Shown: positions 46,203 through 56,715, counted from the stretch's first letter. The stretch is 64,000 nucleotides of DNA from Aselliscus stoliczkanus (GCA_033961575.1 CM066732.1:80990687-81054686); one strand, 5' to 3'. Notes: generated by a model from the letters alone, not told the origin. Program-made: numbers and translations.

Positions 46203-46660
46203 GGGGCCGGCCGAGTGGCGTGTTGGTTAGGAATTGGCTTGGGACGCCAGCTCTGAGAAGCGGGGCCCCTGTTTGGATCCCACATATGAGGGCCAGTGAC
46301 ACTGCCCTCTACAGCTAAGATGGTGAACAACAGCTCGACCTGGAACTGGGCTGCCATGAGTTGCCAGCAACGGCATAGGCTGCAGCCCCTGCTGCAGTGG
46401 GCTACCATGAGCGGCCAGCAGCCGGTATGAGCGCCCGGTAGCCCGTGTGAGCTGCTGTGAGCCGCCGTGAGTGGCCGTCCAATGGCCAGCAAGTGACTGC
46501 CTCACCCGGGAAGAGCACAATCATGATGCCACATGGGCCAGTGAAGCAACATCCTCTGAAACTGGACTGAGAAACAGGGGACAGCAGCTTGTCTGTTCCC
46601 CTTCCCCAATTTCCCAACGCTGTTCCCCTCCCCCAATTCCCCAATAAAATCTTTAAAAAG
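46203..46660 (+). mobile_element. Long T+ SINE of type 1
   Basis: Plus-strand copy of the same modular SINE as 17878-18320. Head GGGGCCGGCCGAGTGGCGTG, the CCCACATATGAGGGCCAGTG block, then a GC-rich zone of GCCGTGAGTGGCC-type irregular repeats (46350-46490), CACATGGGCCAGTGAAGC, and the CCCCTCCCCCAATTCCCCAA tail with AATAAAATCTTT. AAAAAAGCTGTAAG (46189-46202) and AAAAAATGCTGTAAG (46662-46676) form a near-perfect target duplication inside the old L1. Confidence 0.93.
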
Positions 46661-46981
46661 AAAAAAATGCTGTAAGATCTATATGAAGAATACTACAAAA
46701 TGCTGTTGAAAAAATTTTTTAAAAATCTAAATAAATTGAGATATATTTCATCTTCATGCATAGAAAGACCCAATACTGTCAGTTCTTCCCAATTTGATCT
46801 ATAAATTGAACACAATCCCAATCAAAAATCCAGCAAATTACTTTATGGATATCCACAACTATTTCTAAAGTCTATATAGAAAGGCAGAAGACCTAGAATA
46901 GCCACTCCAATACTGAGGAACAAAGTCACAGGATTGGCACTGTCTGGCTTCAAGACTTACTATAAAAAGCTACAGTGATCA

Positions 46982-47091
46982 GGGCCGACCAAGTGGCACA
47001 GTGGTTATGCGCTGGTTTGGGAAGCCAACGGCCCCGGTTTGGTCCCACATATGAGGGCCAGTGACACTGCCCTCAAAAAAAAAAAAAAAAA
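46982..47091 (+). mobile_element. Short tRNA-derived SINE, type 1
   Basis: Starts GGGCCGACCAAGTGGCACAG, B box GGTTTGGTCCCACA, end GTGACACTGCCC plus a 20-residue A tail. The duplication AAAAAGCTACAGTGATCA (46964-46981) recurs with one change at about 47092-47109. It interrupts the same old L1. Confidence 0.93.
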
Positions 47092-47248
47092 AAAAAGCTG
47101 CAGTGATCAAGACAACACAGTTTGGTCAAACAATAAACAAATAGAGTAATGTAATATAATGGAGAGCACAGACATAGACCCACACAAATGTAATCAACAA
47201 ATGTTTGACAAAGGAGCAAAGGCAATTCAAACAAAAAAGGATGCTGTT

Positions 47249-47364
47249 GGGTGATCACTTTCTTAAGTTATATAAATGTTAATCACTATGTTGATGTTGT
47301 ATATCTGAAATTAATATCATATTGCATGTCAACTATCATTGAAAAACATTTTAATTAAAAAAAG
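47249..47364 (+). mobile_element. 116-bp L1/half-L1 tail insertion
   Basis: Severely 5'-truncated copy of the 3' end shared with the half-L1 elements: GGGTGATCACTTTCTTAAGT, AATCACTATGTTG, ATGTCAACTATCATTG, then an A-rich tail. It is framed by AAAGGATGCTGTT at 47236-47248 and 47365-47377. Confidence 0.9.
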
Positions 47365-48161
47365 AAAGGATGCTGTTTTCCATAAATGGTACTGTAACAA
47401 CTACATATTCATGTTCTGTTTTTTGTTTTTTTTAATGAATCTAGACTCAGACCTCACACCTTTTACAAAAATTAATTCAAAATGGATCATAAATCCAAAT
47501 ATAAAATGTAAAATTATAAAACTGCTAAGAGAAAACACAGGAGAAAATACAGGTGACCTTAGATTTAGTGATACCTTGTTATATACACCACCAGAAGCAT
47601 GACCATGAAGAAAAAAGTGATAAGCTACTTCATTAAAATTAAAAAGTTATGCTCTGCAAAATGATACTGCTAAGCAAATGAAAAGCCAAGCCATAGACTG
47701 AGAGAAAAATTCTTTGCAAAAGATAAAATAACTTGTATCTAAAATATAGAAAGAATGCTTAAACCTGAACAGGAAGAAAATAAACAACTAAATAAAATAG
47801 GCAAAAGATCTGAGCAGACACCTCACCAGTAAAGACATGCAGAGAGCAAATAAGCATATAAAAGATGTTTAACGTCATATGTCATTAGGGAATTGTAAAT
47901 TAAAACAATGAGATACCACTGCACACCTATTGGAAAGACTAAAATCCAAAATATTGAGAAAACCAAATGCTGGTGAGGATATGGAGCAATCGGAGCTCTT
48001 ATTCAATGCTGGTGGAAGTGCCGATGGAGAATGATACAGCCATTTTGGAGACAGTTTGGTAGTTTGTTAGAAAATTAAACATAGACTTACCAACCATATG
48101 ATCCAAATCATGCTTCTAGGTATTTACACAAATGATTTGAAAACTTGTATCTACATAAAAT

Positions 48162-48165
<4 letters not shown>

Positions 48166-48213
<48 letters not shown>
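48166..48213. repeat. (TA)n microsatellite
   Basis: About 24 TA units inside the old L1. Confidence 0.95.
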
Positions 48214-48215
<2 letters not shown>

Positions 48216-48805
48216 GATTTATTTGTAATTACCCAAAACTGGAAACAACAAATATGTCCTCCAAAGGTGAATGGATAAACTATGATCTATCCAGACAATG
48301 GAAAGAAATGAGCTTTCGAGCCATGAAAAGACAAGGAGGAAACTTAAATGAATATTACTAAGTGAAAGAAGCCTATCTTCAAAACCTACATACATGACTC
48401 CAGCTATATGACATTATGGAAAAGATAAAACTACGGAGAAAATAAAAAGATCAGTGGTTGCCAGAGGATAAGAGGAAAGTAGGGAAGGATGAATAAGTGA
48501 AGCACAGAGCATTCTTTTAGAGCAGTGAAACTGTTCCATATAAAACTATAATGGTGGATACATGATACATTTTTAAAACCCACAGAACTGTACAACACAA
48601 AGAGTAAACCCTAATGCAAATTGTGGATATTAGTCGATAATAATGTACTGATATTGGTTCATCAATTTTAACAAGTGTATCACACTAATGCAAGATGTTA
48701 AGAGAAAACTGGGAATGAGGGTTGGGCAGGGATGATGGAGTGTATGGGACTCTATACTTTCTGTGCAACTTTACTGTAAGCTTAAAAATGCTCTTTAAAA
48801 AAAAA

Positions 48806-49215
48806 GTAGATATGCCCCTGACTATGTATGTTTATAAGAATTTCTATGGTGGCTGAGATAGTAAATATAAATGCAATCGTATTTCAGAATTGGTCAGGAA
48901 TATGATAAAGATCTCAGGTGCCTTGAACTTGAACAACTCACTGTATATGAACAGAGATAGAGATATTGATATAGAGAGAAGGAAAGACAGAGACAGAGGA
49001 AAAGGATTGTAAAATTCTCCCCAAGATAATGAAATCATGGCATATGAAATGTTAAACATATGCCAAGCACATGACTTTTGTGTGTGACCTTGGAATCCTG
49101 TTTGACTTCTCATATATGAGTTACTAAATCCTGTCAGTTCTCACTTGGTTTGCCTCTCTTGATTCTCGCTGCCACTTTCCTCATCAAATCTCACACAGAC
49201 TAAAGCCTTTGTAGT
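48806..49215. other. Unannotated DNA
   Basis: No gene or repeat recognised; a short purine-rich GAGAGAAGGAAAGACAGAGA tract lies at about 48977-48996. Confidence 0.4.
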
Positions 49216-49352
49216 TCAGTGGTTCACAACCTTCACAGCACAATAGAATCACTGATTCAGTGGTGTTCCCACACATCACATCAGTATTCTTTTAAGTTCC
49301 TAAGGTAATTCTAACGTGCAGCCAAAGTTGAGAAACATTGTTCTAATTGACC
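49216..49352 (+). mobile_element. hAT (MER1-group) MITE fragment
   Basis: CAGTGGTTCACAACCTT at the left and AAGTTGAGAAACATTG at the right form the typical inverted ends (CAGTGGTTCTCAA / TTGAGAACCACTG type) of MER1-group hAT MITEs. The CAATAGAATCACTGATTCAG interior fits. Confidence 0.65.
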
Positions 49353-49613
49353 TCTCGGCCTCTGGTCTCTATCTTCATTAAGGCTTCTTCCACAATACTT
49401 ACTAATTTTTCTAGCAAACAGATTTTTAAATATAATTGTTCTGTTTAAAACACTTCCATTACTTTTCATAGCCAGAAAAATTCCAAACTCTTTATGAATT
49501 GCACTTAAAATCCTTCAAGCCTCTGAATCTAATCAACATTTTCAGTATAATATGTTCTCTTACACAGTCTGGGACACTCGTCATGGCTATAACATGCCGT
49601 GCTTTCTCATGTC
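49353..49613 (+). mobile_element. L2-like fragment, weak
   Basis: The order ACACTTCCATTACTTTTCAT, ACTCTTTATGAATTGC, AAAATCCTTCAAGCCTCTGA, TGTTCTCTTACACAGTCTGG resembles the L2 region upstream of its 3' end. Highly diverged. Confidence 0.4.
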
Positions 49614-50519
49614 TAGTCTCTACCACTGATTCTTATACTTTGGTGTGCGTAAGTAGAGTACAAGATTGAGCTTATTAAAAGTGCACATCCCAAAGTCCAC
49701 ATGCTGCATTATGAGTCAAAGGACCTTCCTTCTACAAAACAACCACATACTTGATAGAACTTCATTTTCTAGGCCTTGCTGAGGTCACAGGAAATGTGGG
49801 ATTACTAAGGGCACCCCCTATTGGGGGGAAATATTTGTTTGCTGAACCTGGAGTGGAGTCAGCAAGCAGCACGCAAATGAGACCTAAGAAGCTTTCCTGA
49901 AGGTAAATGCCAACATTAGCACTGCCCTCAGGAAGGTCTTGAGCAAGCCTCAAGGGAAGAGTTGAACCCCAAAAGCTCTTGGGGAAGCTTAAGTAATTTC
50001 AGATTGATAGTCTCCTTGCCATCAGGAGCTAACTTCAAGAAAGGGGACCTGAAACCTAGACTCTCATATTAGAAAGGGACTCTAGAAAAAACCGGAAGTC
50101 ACCTCAGGTTGGTAATCCCCTCCTCAATAATTAAATGCTTATTTAATGGAGGAAAGAAAACAGAGTTGATACTGTGAAGAAACTTAGGCTTCAAGAGTAA
50201 AAAGACAGAAATACAATCTGCTCTAATAGAAGCTGAATGCTCACATGTTATAGTTGTACAGAGGTATCCAAGATTCGCACAAATTAAGATCAAACAAACA
50301 TGAGCACTTAATCAAAGATCCCCAAGCATGCAAGAAAACAAGCCATCATGTGTGAATGAGTAGAAACAATAAACAACAGATTTATTCCTCAGGATTTCTG
50401 ATATTGACATTCTGAGGATGAAAATATAAAATTTCTACAAATGTTTAAGAAAATGTAATCACAATGTTATCGACTGCTTTTCATTTAACATTTTTTTCAT
50501 GGTGATTTTCCTATGCTAT
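49614..50519. other. Unannotated DNA with possible MER1-group scrap at the start
   Basis: The first 120 bases (CTGATTCTTATACTTTGGTG ... GCTTATTAAAAGTGCACATC) may be a MER1-group hAT fragment. The rest is unassigned; ORFs of 63-64 codons carry no features. Confidence 0.35.
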
Positions 50520-51225
50520 TAAGCACCCTTTTAAAATATTATTTTAATGGCTTTATATATCTGTATCAGGAATTATATAACCATTCCTCTATTGTTCAAC
50601 CCATGAGTTAATTTTATTCCTCAGGATTCTAAATAGCAAACTATATTAAGTTCTGTTTTTACACATGAATCTCTGAATTTCTTTCTATTTATTTAGAAAA
50701 CGTAGAATTGGAATTAGTTATATCATTTTATTAGTTTGCTAAGGGTGCCATTACAAAATACCACAGGCTAGATAGCTTAACAACAGAAATATTGTCTCAC
50801 AGTTGAGAACGCTGGAAGTCTGAGATCAAAGTGTTGGCAGGGTTGGTTCCTTCTAAGAGCTGAGAAGGAAGGATCTGTTCTAGAATTCTCTCCTTGGCTT
50901 GTAGATAGATGGCTGTCTTTTCCCTGTGTCTTCACATCGTCTTCCCTCTGTATGTGTCTGTGTCCAAATTTCCTCTTCTTCTAAGGACATAAGGCATATT
51001 GGATTAGAGCCCACCCTAATGTTCTCAGTTATTGCCATATACAGTCACATTCTGAGATACTGGAAGTTAGGATTTCAACATATGAATTTTTAAGGGTACA
51101 CAATTCATCCATAACTAATGGCCATGTAGGTTTTCAAAGGTGTGAATACATTTAATCAAATAGTCCTCCATAAATTATATTCCTATCCAGACTCAGAACA
51201 GTCGTTTCCAAAAGTGTGGGGAGGA
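50520..51225 (-). mobile_element. Old L1/HAL1-type 3' end, split by an LTR
   Basis: The flanks of the LTR at 50726-51116 read together as the reverse of an old L1M/HAL1 3' end. They hold GGCTTTATATATCTGTATC, AACCATTCCTCTATTG, AACGTAGAATTGGAATTAGT on the left, and CAAAGGTGTGAATACATTTA, CCTCCATAAATTATATTCC on the right. Confidence 0.55.
50726..51116 (-). mobile_element. MaLR LTR, MLT1-type (solo)
   Basis: Minus-strand LTR with landmarks TTAGTTTGCTAAGGGTGCC, TCTCACAGTTGAGAACGCTG, CTTGGCTTGTAGATAGATGG, CTTCTTCTAAGGACATAAGG, GAGCCCACCCTAATG, TTCATCCATAACTA. Clearly related to 264-725 but a different subfamily. No internal region adjoins. Confidence 0.85.
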
Positions 51226-51609
51226 CTCAAATAAAGAAAAGTTACTTCTATAGTATTTCCTTTTAAGTGAATACATGCAAAGTAATTCCAAGAAATGTCA
51301 CTGCTTTGAAAATGGAGAAGAGATTTCTATCAGACACCTGCTCACTGTCTTGAGCATATTTGAAGACAGAACTTATTTATTATACATGCAATTTAGTAAG
51401 AAGTCTTGCAGAAACACTGTCTGGGTTGCTTCTCTCTTCTGAGGGACATGGATTATAATCACATTACCCAAATGTTTGTTATTAATTTGTCTTCAAATAA
51501 AATATATGTACAATACACTTTAACAGTATGTCATGGCTTTTTACAGATGAGACATTCTCTAATGTTTCTTCTGCCATATTTTGAAATGCTACTTGCAATC
51601 AGGCAGTAA

Positions 51610-52090
51610 ACTGAAAGGCAACTAAAGAAGTCCAACACAGCTGCTAGAATAATCTTCCATAAATGTTGTTTGGATAACATCATTCCCTCTCTTAGAAAGC
51701 TACCATGGCTTTCAACTTCTTTTTGTTCCAATATGAACTTCTAAATATTTGCTACAAAGTTTGAAAAAATTTAAACCCACCTACCAAGACTTTTTTTTTT
51801 TATCTGATGATTCATAGTCAGATTTTCCATTCTATCAAGTAACTGCTAAATAACTTCCAGAACATGTGTGTCTCATTCTCTTGGTTGACTTTTGGCTCAC
51901 CTATTGCTACCAACCAAAACCTCTTTTCCATAAGCTCAAATCCCTTCTTTCCACTAAAATTCTTTATAAAACTTTCTTACACCACAATGTCTTTTTCCTA
52001 AACAACAAGCAAAACAAACAAATATGTTTCATCAAAACACTCCAACAAATCCCAGCATTAGGTACATTTTAAGGCCTACAAGTAGAAACA
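51610..52090 (+). mobile_element. L2-like fragment
   Basis: Shows the L2 order CATCATTCCCTCTCTTAGAA, AGCTACCATGGCTTTCAAC, TTCTCTTGGTTGACTTTTGG, CCTCTTTTCCATAAGCTCAA, ATTCTTTATAAAACTTTCTT. Diverged, no frame. Confidence 0.5.
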
Positions 52091-52642
52091 TTTACCCAGG
52101 TCTCAATGGCCTTTTCAAAAATGTAATCTTTATGAGCCAAGATGCTAGATAGCTTGCTTTTGTAAATTTCTGAAACAGTTTCTAGTGTTCAAAATATTTT
52201 GTATTAACTGAAATTTTTATGGTGTACCCACCATATGTAGTTCAATATTTTTATTTTTTAAATGATAAAATATTGCATATTCTTCTCACTTTTGCTAGTG
52301 TATAAATTTGGGCAACATTTTTGAGAGAAATTCTGCTATACTTATCAAAAAAATTTTACAACACTTATATTTCAGTGCAGCAGAGGGTTCCATTGGGTAC
52401 AGTAAATACATGCTTACAAAGATATGTTTAAGGATGTTGGTAGCAGCGATGCTTAATGAAAAAAGTTATATGACAGAAAATGGATGGAACTTTTTGCAAC
52501 TATTTAAAAAAATTAGCTATTTAGAAATGCTTAGTGACATAATACAGTATACTACATATAGTAAAACAAGTAAAGCTCATTGCAGAACTGTATATAGAGA
52601 ATGATGCATTTATTCAAAATAAGGTTAGGAGTCCTTGCTTCT
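52091..52642. other. Unannotated AT-rich DNA
   Basis: A 98-codon plus-strand ORF (52308-52604) spans much of this stretch and has no recognisable domain. The sequence around 52440-52590 (GCAGCGATGCTTAATGAAAA..., GAAAATGGATGGAACTTTTT, AGTGACATAATACAGTATAC) looks like a decayed repeat of unknown family. Confidence 0.35.
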
Positions 52643-52662
52643 GAGAAGTAAGATACTTTGAA

Positions 52663-52813
52663 CATTTTTTTTTTTTTTTAGCTGAGCCATCCTGCCACCT
52701 GTTGGCAGCTCAACAGCAATTCAGCTCAGGCTGGCATCGAACCGCCATTGTTCAGAGCTCAGCTCGCACTCTTGAGTGAGCTCTTAACCAACTGAGCCAT
52801 TCGGCTGGCACTG
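52663..52813 (-). mobile_element. Short tRNA-derived SINE, type 2
   Basis: Minus-strand SINE: T run, AGCTGAGCCATCCTGCCACC, inverted B box GGCATCGAACC, inverted head CTGAGCCATTCGGCTGGC. The 20-bp duplication GAGAAGTAAGATACTTTGAA is perfect (52643-52662 and 52814-52833). Same type as 15291-15460. Confidence 0.95.
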
Positions 52814-52914
52814 GAGAAGTAAGATACTTTGAATTTCCCTCTTTCAAATGGATTTGAGCATCTACTATTTATAGTAAAAATATAGAAAATGGTTTGGCCA
52901 CTATTCTGAGGCTA

Positions 52915-53075
52915 GTCTCTATGGGGATGGAGGGAGTAAGTGGGCAGAAGAGAAGATGGAGGAGGAAAACGTACAGGAGGAGGAAGAGAAGACAGAAGAG
53001 GTAGGGGAGAAGGAGAACAGCAACAATAACTAAAGAGCAAAAAGAAGAAAGAGCAGAAGAGGAGTTGAGGAGTTC
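52915..53075. repeat. Purine-rich low-complexity tract
   Basis: About 160 bases of GGA/GAA-rich sequence (for example GGAGGAGGAAGAGAAGACAG). The 107-codon antisense ORF here owes its Leu/Ser-rich composition to this tract. Confidence 0.75.
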
Positions 53076-53249
53076 AAGATACAAGCAGAGGAAGCTGCAT
53101 TTGGCAGAATAAGTCCTGTTCAAATCCAGCAACCTCTGTCCAAATTGTGCATTTGTTCTATTAAGACTGTCTTGGATAATGTGGAATTGCATAGAAAATT
53201 ATGAGATTTATCAGTCTCTAAAAAGCTAGAATATTTTGATTCTAAAATG

Positions 53250-53430
53250 TCACAAGAAAACCTTTGGAGGTGATGGATATATTGATTATATTGATTGTGG
53301 TGATAGTGTCATGAGTGCATACCTGCGTTAAAACTTACTAAATCAACAACATTGAATATGTTCAGTTTATTGTATATCAACTATAATTCAATGAAGCTGT
53401 TTTTAAAATCCTTTTTTTAAAAAAAAAAAA
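53250..53430 (+). mobile_element. L1 3' tail fragment, old
   Basis: Typical L1M 3' end: GGTGATAGTGTCATGAGTGC, AAAACTTACTAAATCAACA, GTTCAGTTTATTGTATATCA, ACTATAATTCAATGAAGCTG, then A-rich sequence. Confidence 0.75.
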
Positions 53431-53899
53431 ATGAATCTCCTTACCTGCAACGGTAGGTGTTGCATGGACTTTTGGCACAGGAATAAACAATATGGATCAA
53501 GTTATACTTCACACAGTATGTAACACAGAAATTGCAGTTGTTATTATAACATATGCACAGACAAAGAGGTAAAAATATCCATTCAGTAGGTAAGAATTTA
53601 TCAGTTTGAGAAACTCTGTCAAGATAATTCCTTCATCCTGAGGAAAATACTGAGTTCCTTTATGCCCCCTCAGCACAGTGTGAAGACTACGTTTCAAGGG
53701 AGCAAGATCTTCTGCTTGTTCCAAACAGATTGCTTTTCTCTGAATATCCTAGGACTCAGGAAGGTTTTTTCAATCATTCCAAATCAAGGCTGCTCAGGAT
53801 AAGTAAATTCTTGTTATTCAAGTAAGAATAGTGCAAACACATAAACAAACAAAACTTCTCTTGTATGGGCATCCATTGAAAGGAGAATTCTAGGATTCA
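53431..53899. other. Unannotated DNA
   Basis: No gene or repeat family recognised. Confidence 0.4.
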
Positions 53900-54900
53900 G
53901 GGAAGTCTGTCACCATCCATGGTGATGGTGGAACCATCACACCAGATGGAGCCTCTGAAGCATGACTTACAGTTTTTGAAATCACTTAGAAAGAAGCTGA
54001 TGAGACCAAACTAGCTGAAAGAAATTTCTCTGAAAATATTAGCCTACAGTTGCTTGGGCAGAAGCTTACTAACATAGAGCAAAAAACTTAAAGAGACTAA
54101 AACATGGTACGGGAACCAAGATAATCTCACTGCTTCAGGATTTGGACATTTAAAATGCTGAAAAATGTCACCTTGAAGAAAGTAGATAAGGCAGAGATTA
54201 TTAAGGAGCTGCATAAAACCTTTGGAAATTATATGCTGTCTGTTAATCACCAAGCCAGTCTGACCTCAGGGTTGACCCTCGTGTACTTGGTATCTTTTCA
54301 AGGAGATGTCCGTGCTGCCTTCAGATCTGTATCTGGAGGATCCTCACCCACACTCCCAACCTCTCCTTTGCCATCTGCTCCCAAAACTTCTCCACTCCAT
54401 TCCTCTCCTCAGGTCAGCCCATTTCTTCCTCATCATTATTGTCCAGAGCAAGTTATTAGAATCTCTTGGCCTCACCTGGACTGTTGGAGACATGATGGAG
54501 AAAATGGATCAACACATAAAATTGTATGAGGTTTGCTGGGGCTGGCTTCCATCAAGATTGTTCCAGCAGAAAGTCTGGATGTCAGAGAAAAGATGGTCTT
54601 CATCACCAGTCCACCTGTTCAAAAGCCAAGGATGTATGTTTAAGAAATTCAAAGAAGAAAATGTATTTAATCCAAGAAAATGTGAATTGCAAAGCTCACA
54701 TCAGAGTTGCCCTATGAGCCCACAAGGGCAGCAAAACCATGATTGAGCTGTAAAGTTTAAACAGGGCAGAAGTCATCCTGCCCTGGAAATGGTGGTCCTA
54801 ATTATCAAGCATTTCTTTACCAGCTAAACTGCACAACACAAGATCAGGAAAACTGTAGCACTGCTAAAGCAAAAGAAGCAGAAATATTCTTAGGATGTCA
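53900..54900 (+). other. Repeat-free, GC-richer block; possible decayed retrocopy
   Basis: About 1 kb with better GC content than its flanks and several overlapping plus-strand ORFs (54155-54529, 124 codons; 54306-54746, 146 codons). Neither shows a recognisable domain. The first has a Ser/Pro-rich run (SPTLPTSPLPSAPKTSPL). The high ORF density on one strand in adjacent frames would suit a frameshifted processed pseudogene, but I could not name a parent and saw no clear poly(A) tail or target duplication. Confidence 0.3.
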
Positions 54901-55440
54901 TCTCATATCACAGCAAATGGAGGCTCCCAGAAGCACCAAGAAAACAACCGATGAATGTAGTGTTTCTAACACTAGTAGAGTAAGAGCAAACACAACCAAA
55001 GAGAACAGAGAACCAAGGAAAGGCCCTCCTGAGCAATAAAAAGTTGTCCAGGGGCATGTAGGAACTTTAAAAGAGGCCCTAAGAATATTAGGCCCTGAGA
55101 GGGGAAGAAGAGAGTCAAACCAGCTTCACCAGACCAGCACAGCACCAGGCAGAGACCTCCCAGCCACATGACTCCCACTAGATTCCGCAAGTTTCTAGCC
55201 AGGCACTACCTCCCCTATAGTACCTACAAAACTCCCATGACACCATCTTATTTAGTTAGACTAATATAGTTGACTATATTCAAAGCAAAGAAAAATTCAC
55301 ACCCTTTTCTTTTTTGGTGGAAAGCAGTCTCCATACATGTGTGTTAAGTATTAAGGGAGAAATATGTTTGAATGTGCTGACTGAAGAATACACAGAGTAT
55401 CTAAAGCATTAATATGTTTTTGGAATCATATGTCCTATAT
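54901..55440. other. Unannotated DNA
   Basis: No gene or repeat family recognised. Confidence 0.4.
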
Positions 55441-55670
55441 TCAATTTTTAACTTTTTTTTCTTTTAACACTTTAAATGGTAAACACTTAAAAGATCAAGT
55501 TATTTGGGGGCAGCCAAATGGTATACAAAGAATTTACATATCATATAATTGGAGTACATTAAATTTTTAATCATTGTATTTTTCTTTGAACACTTTAAAG
55601 GATAAATACTTTAATGGATATAGTCATTTGGGGCAGTCAATGTCCACTAAAATAATTTCTTTCTTTGGAA
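55441..55670. repeat. Diverged tandem duplication, period about 120 bp
   Basis: The series CTTTTAACACTTTAAATGGT / AAACACTT / TTATTTGGGGGCAG (from 55461) recurs as CTTTGAACACTTTAAAGGAT / AAATACTTT / TCATTTGGGGCAG (from 55584). Both are preceded by a TTTTTAA...T-rich stretch. Confidence 0.6.
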
Positions 55671-56213
55671 AAAAATAGAGAGAATAGAAAATTATAAGGC
55701 CATATTGTCCCAGAGTGCTAAATAAAAGCACACCAAAAAAAGAAAAAAGAAAAAATACCTCAGATGTTTTCTTCACCTCAGCAACTAACTCTTGTGCATT
55801 TTATAGAGATTTTGGAAAGCTTATCATTGGAGCATTTTTAAATAAAATGAGTTGGGAAAGTAAGACATAAATTGCCAGCCTTGAAAGGGTAATAATCCAA
55901 ATGAGAAAAAACTATTCTGAATTGTATTCAGCTAGTCAAGAACGCATATGAACTTCTTTTGGAAAAATCTTGACAATGTCTATTACTTTTTTAAGAAAAG
56001 AAACAAAAAGAAGAGCAGGAAATACTGAGATGTCAGAATTTCACAAGGCATGTACCATTGCTACTTGTTGTGTTAAAAGATGACATTGCTCTGACTTTTA
56101 TGTGAACACACCATATCAGTTTTCCCTATTGCAAACAAAAATTTTATGATTTGAAGTTATTTCTCCTCATTTTAAAGAAGTGAGCAAAAGAAGGCAAAGC
56201 AGTTAATGTTATG
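55671..56213. other. Unannotated AT-rich DNA
   Basis: No gene or repeat family recognised. Confidence 0.4.
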
Positions 56214-56630
56214 AATACTTATTAATGGCTATCAGAGCTGTCGTCCTATTACTCTTGACGTCCTGAATGTCATCAAAATGTCTGCCTTTCAATATTTCCT
56301 TTATCTTCAGGTATAGAAAGAAGTCATTGGGGGCCAGATCAAGTCAGTAGGGAGGGTGTTCCAATACAGTTACTTGTTTATTGGCTAAAAACTCCCTCAC
56401 AGGCGGTGCCATGTGAGCTGGTGCATTATCGTGATGCAAGATTGATTTATTGGTGAAAAGTTGAGGTCGTCTAACTTTTTCATGCACCCTTTTCAGCACT
56501 TCCAAACAGTAAACTTGGTTAACTGTTTGTCCAGTTGGTACAAATTCATAATGAATAACTCCTCTAATTTCAGAAAAGGTTAGCAACATCATTGCAACAA
56601 AGTTCACGAACTTAAATATCAGACCTTCAT
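56214..56630 (-). mobile_element. Mariner fragment, copy 2 of the deleted type
   Basis: Closely related to 14881-15616, truncated at its left end near 56221. The right terminal repeat region (AAAGTTCACGAACTTAAATA) is present, ending near 56629. Contains the same joined block TTAGCAACATCATTGCAACA + terminal repeat. Confidence 0.85.
56344..56607 (-). pseudogene. Mariner transposase catalytic-core remnant
   Basis: An 87-codon open frame. It holds a GVIHYEFVPTGQTVN block, CLEVLKRVHEKVRRPQLF, then HHDNAPAHMAPPVREFL carrying the second catalytic Asp, and VTVLEHPPY just before the third catalytic block, where a two-base insertion (CAAGTCAG in place of CAGG) breaks the frame. The beginning of the frame is foreign: it runs across the deletion junction into the terminal repeat. 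In intact mariners this enzyme cuts and pastes the element at TA sites; this copy cannot. Confidence 0.85.
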
Positions 56631-56715
56631 ATGTATGTCAAATCATTATGCTGTTCACCTTAAACTTAGTGTTGCATGTCAACTATATCTCAGTACACTT
56701 GGAAGAAAAAAATAA
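56631..56715 (+). mobile_element. L1 3' tail fragment
   Basis: ATGTCAAATCATTATGCTGT, TTCACCTTAAACTTAGTG, TTGCATGTCAACTATATCTC, then A-rich: the usual end of an L1 3' UTR, severely truncated. Confidence 0.65.

Larger units (their letters stand above)
42041..48805 (+). mobile_element. Old L1 ORF2 to 3' end, host of nested insertions
   Basis: A plus-strand old L1 that can be followed in pieces: 42041-42158, 45458-46188, 46661-46963, 47110-47235 and 47378-48805. Recognisable ORF2 blocks are: ACTACATTTCTCAG (near 42100); the NATKAVLRGKFI-like segment (45480-45520); the FLTDLIYKLNTIPIKNP-like segment (46780-46840); and the DLTPFTKINSKWI...IIKLLREN segment (47450-47540). The 3' end carries CTCTATACTTTCTGTGCAAC and CTTAAAAATGCTC. 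Heavily broken frames mark an old L1M-type copy. It contains a half-L1, two SINEs, a short L1 tail and a (TA)n run. Confidence 0.8.

Noticed and set aside
46187..46644. Three overlapping minus-strand ORFs (80-101 codons)
   Set aside because: Antisense translations of the long SINE at 46203-46660.
52869..53192. 107-codon Leu/Ser-rich minus-strand ORF
   Set aside because: Product of the purine-rich low-complexity tract on the opposite strand.
54306..54746. 146-codon ORF as a gene
   Set aside because: No recognised domain, no splice or promoter context, and a competing ORF in the adjacent frame. Kept only as a possible pseudogene block.
54972..55190. 72-codon Leu-rich minus-strand ORF as a secreted peptide
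   Set aside because: No conserved motif or context; length and composition are compatible with chance.
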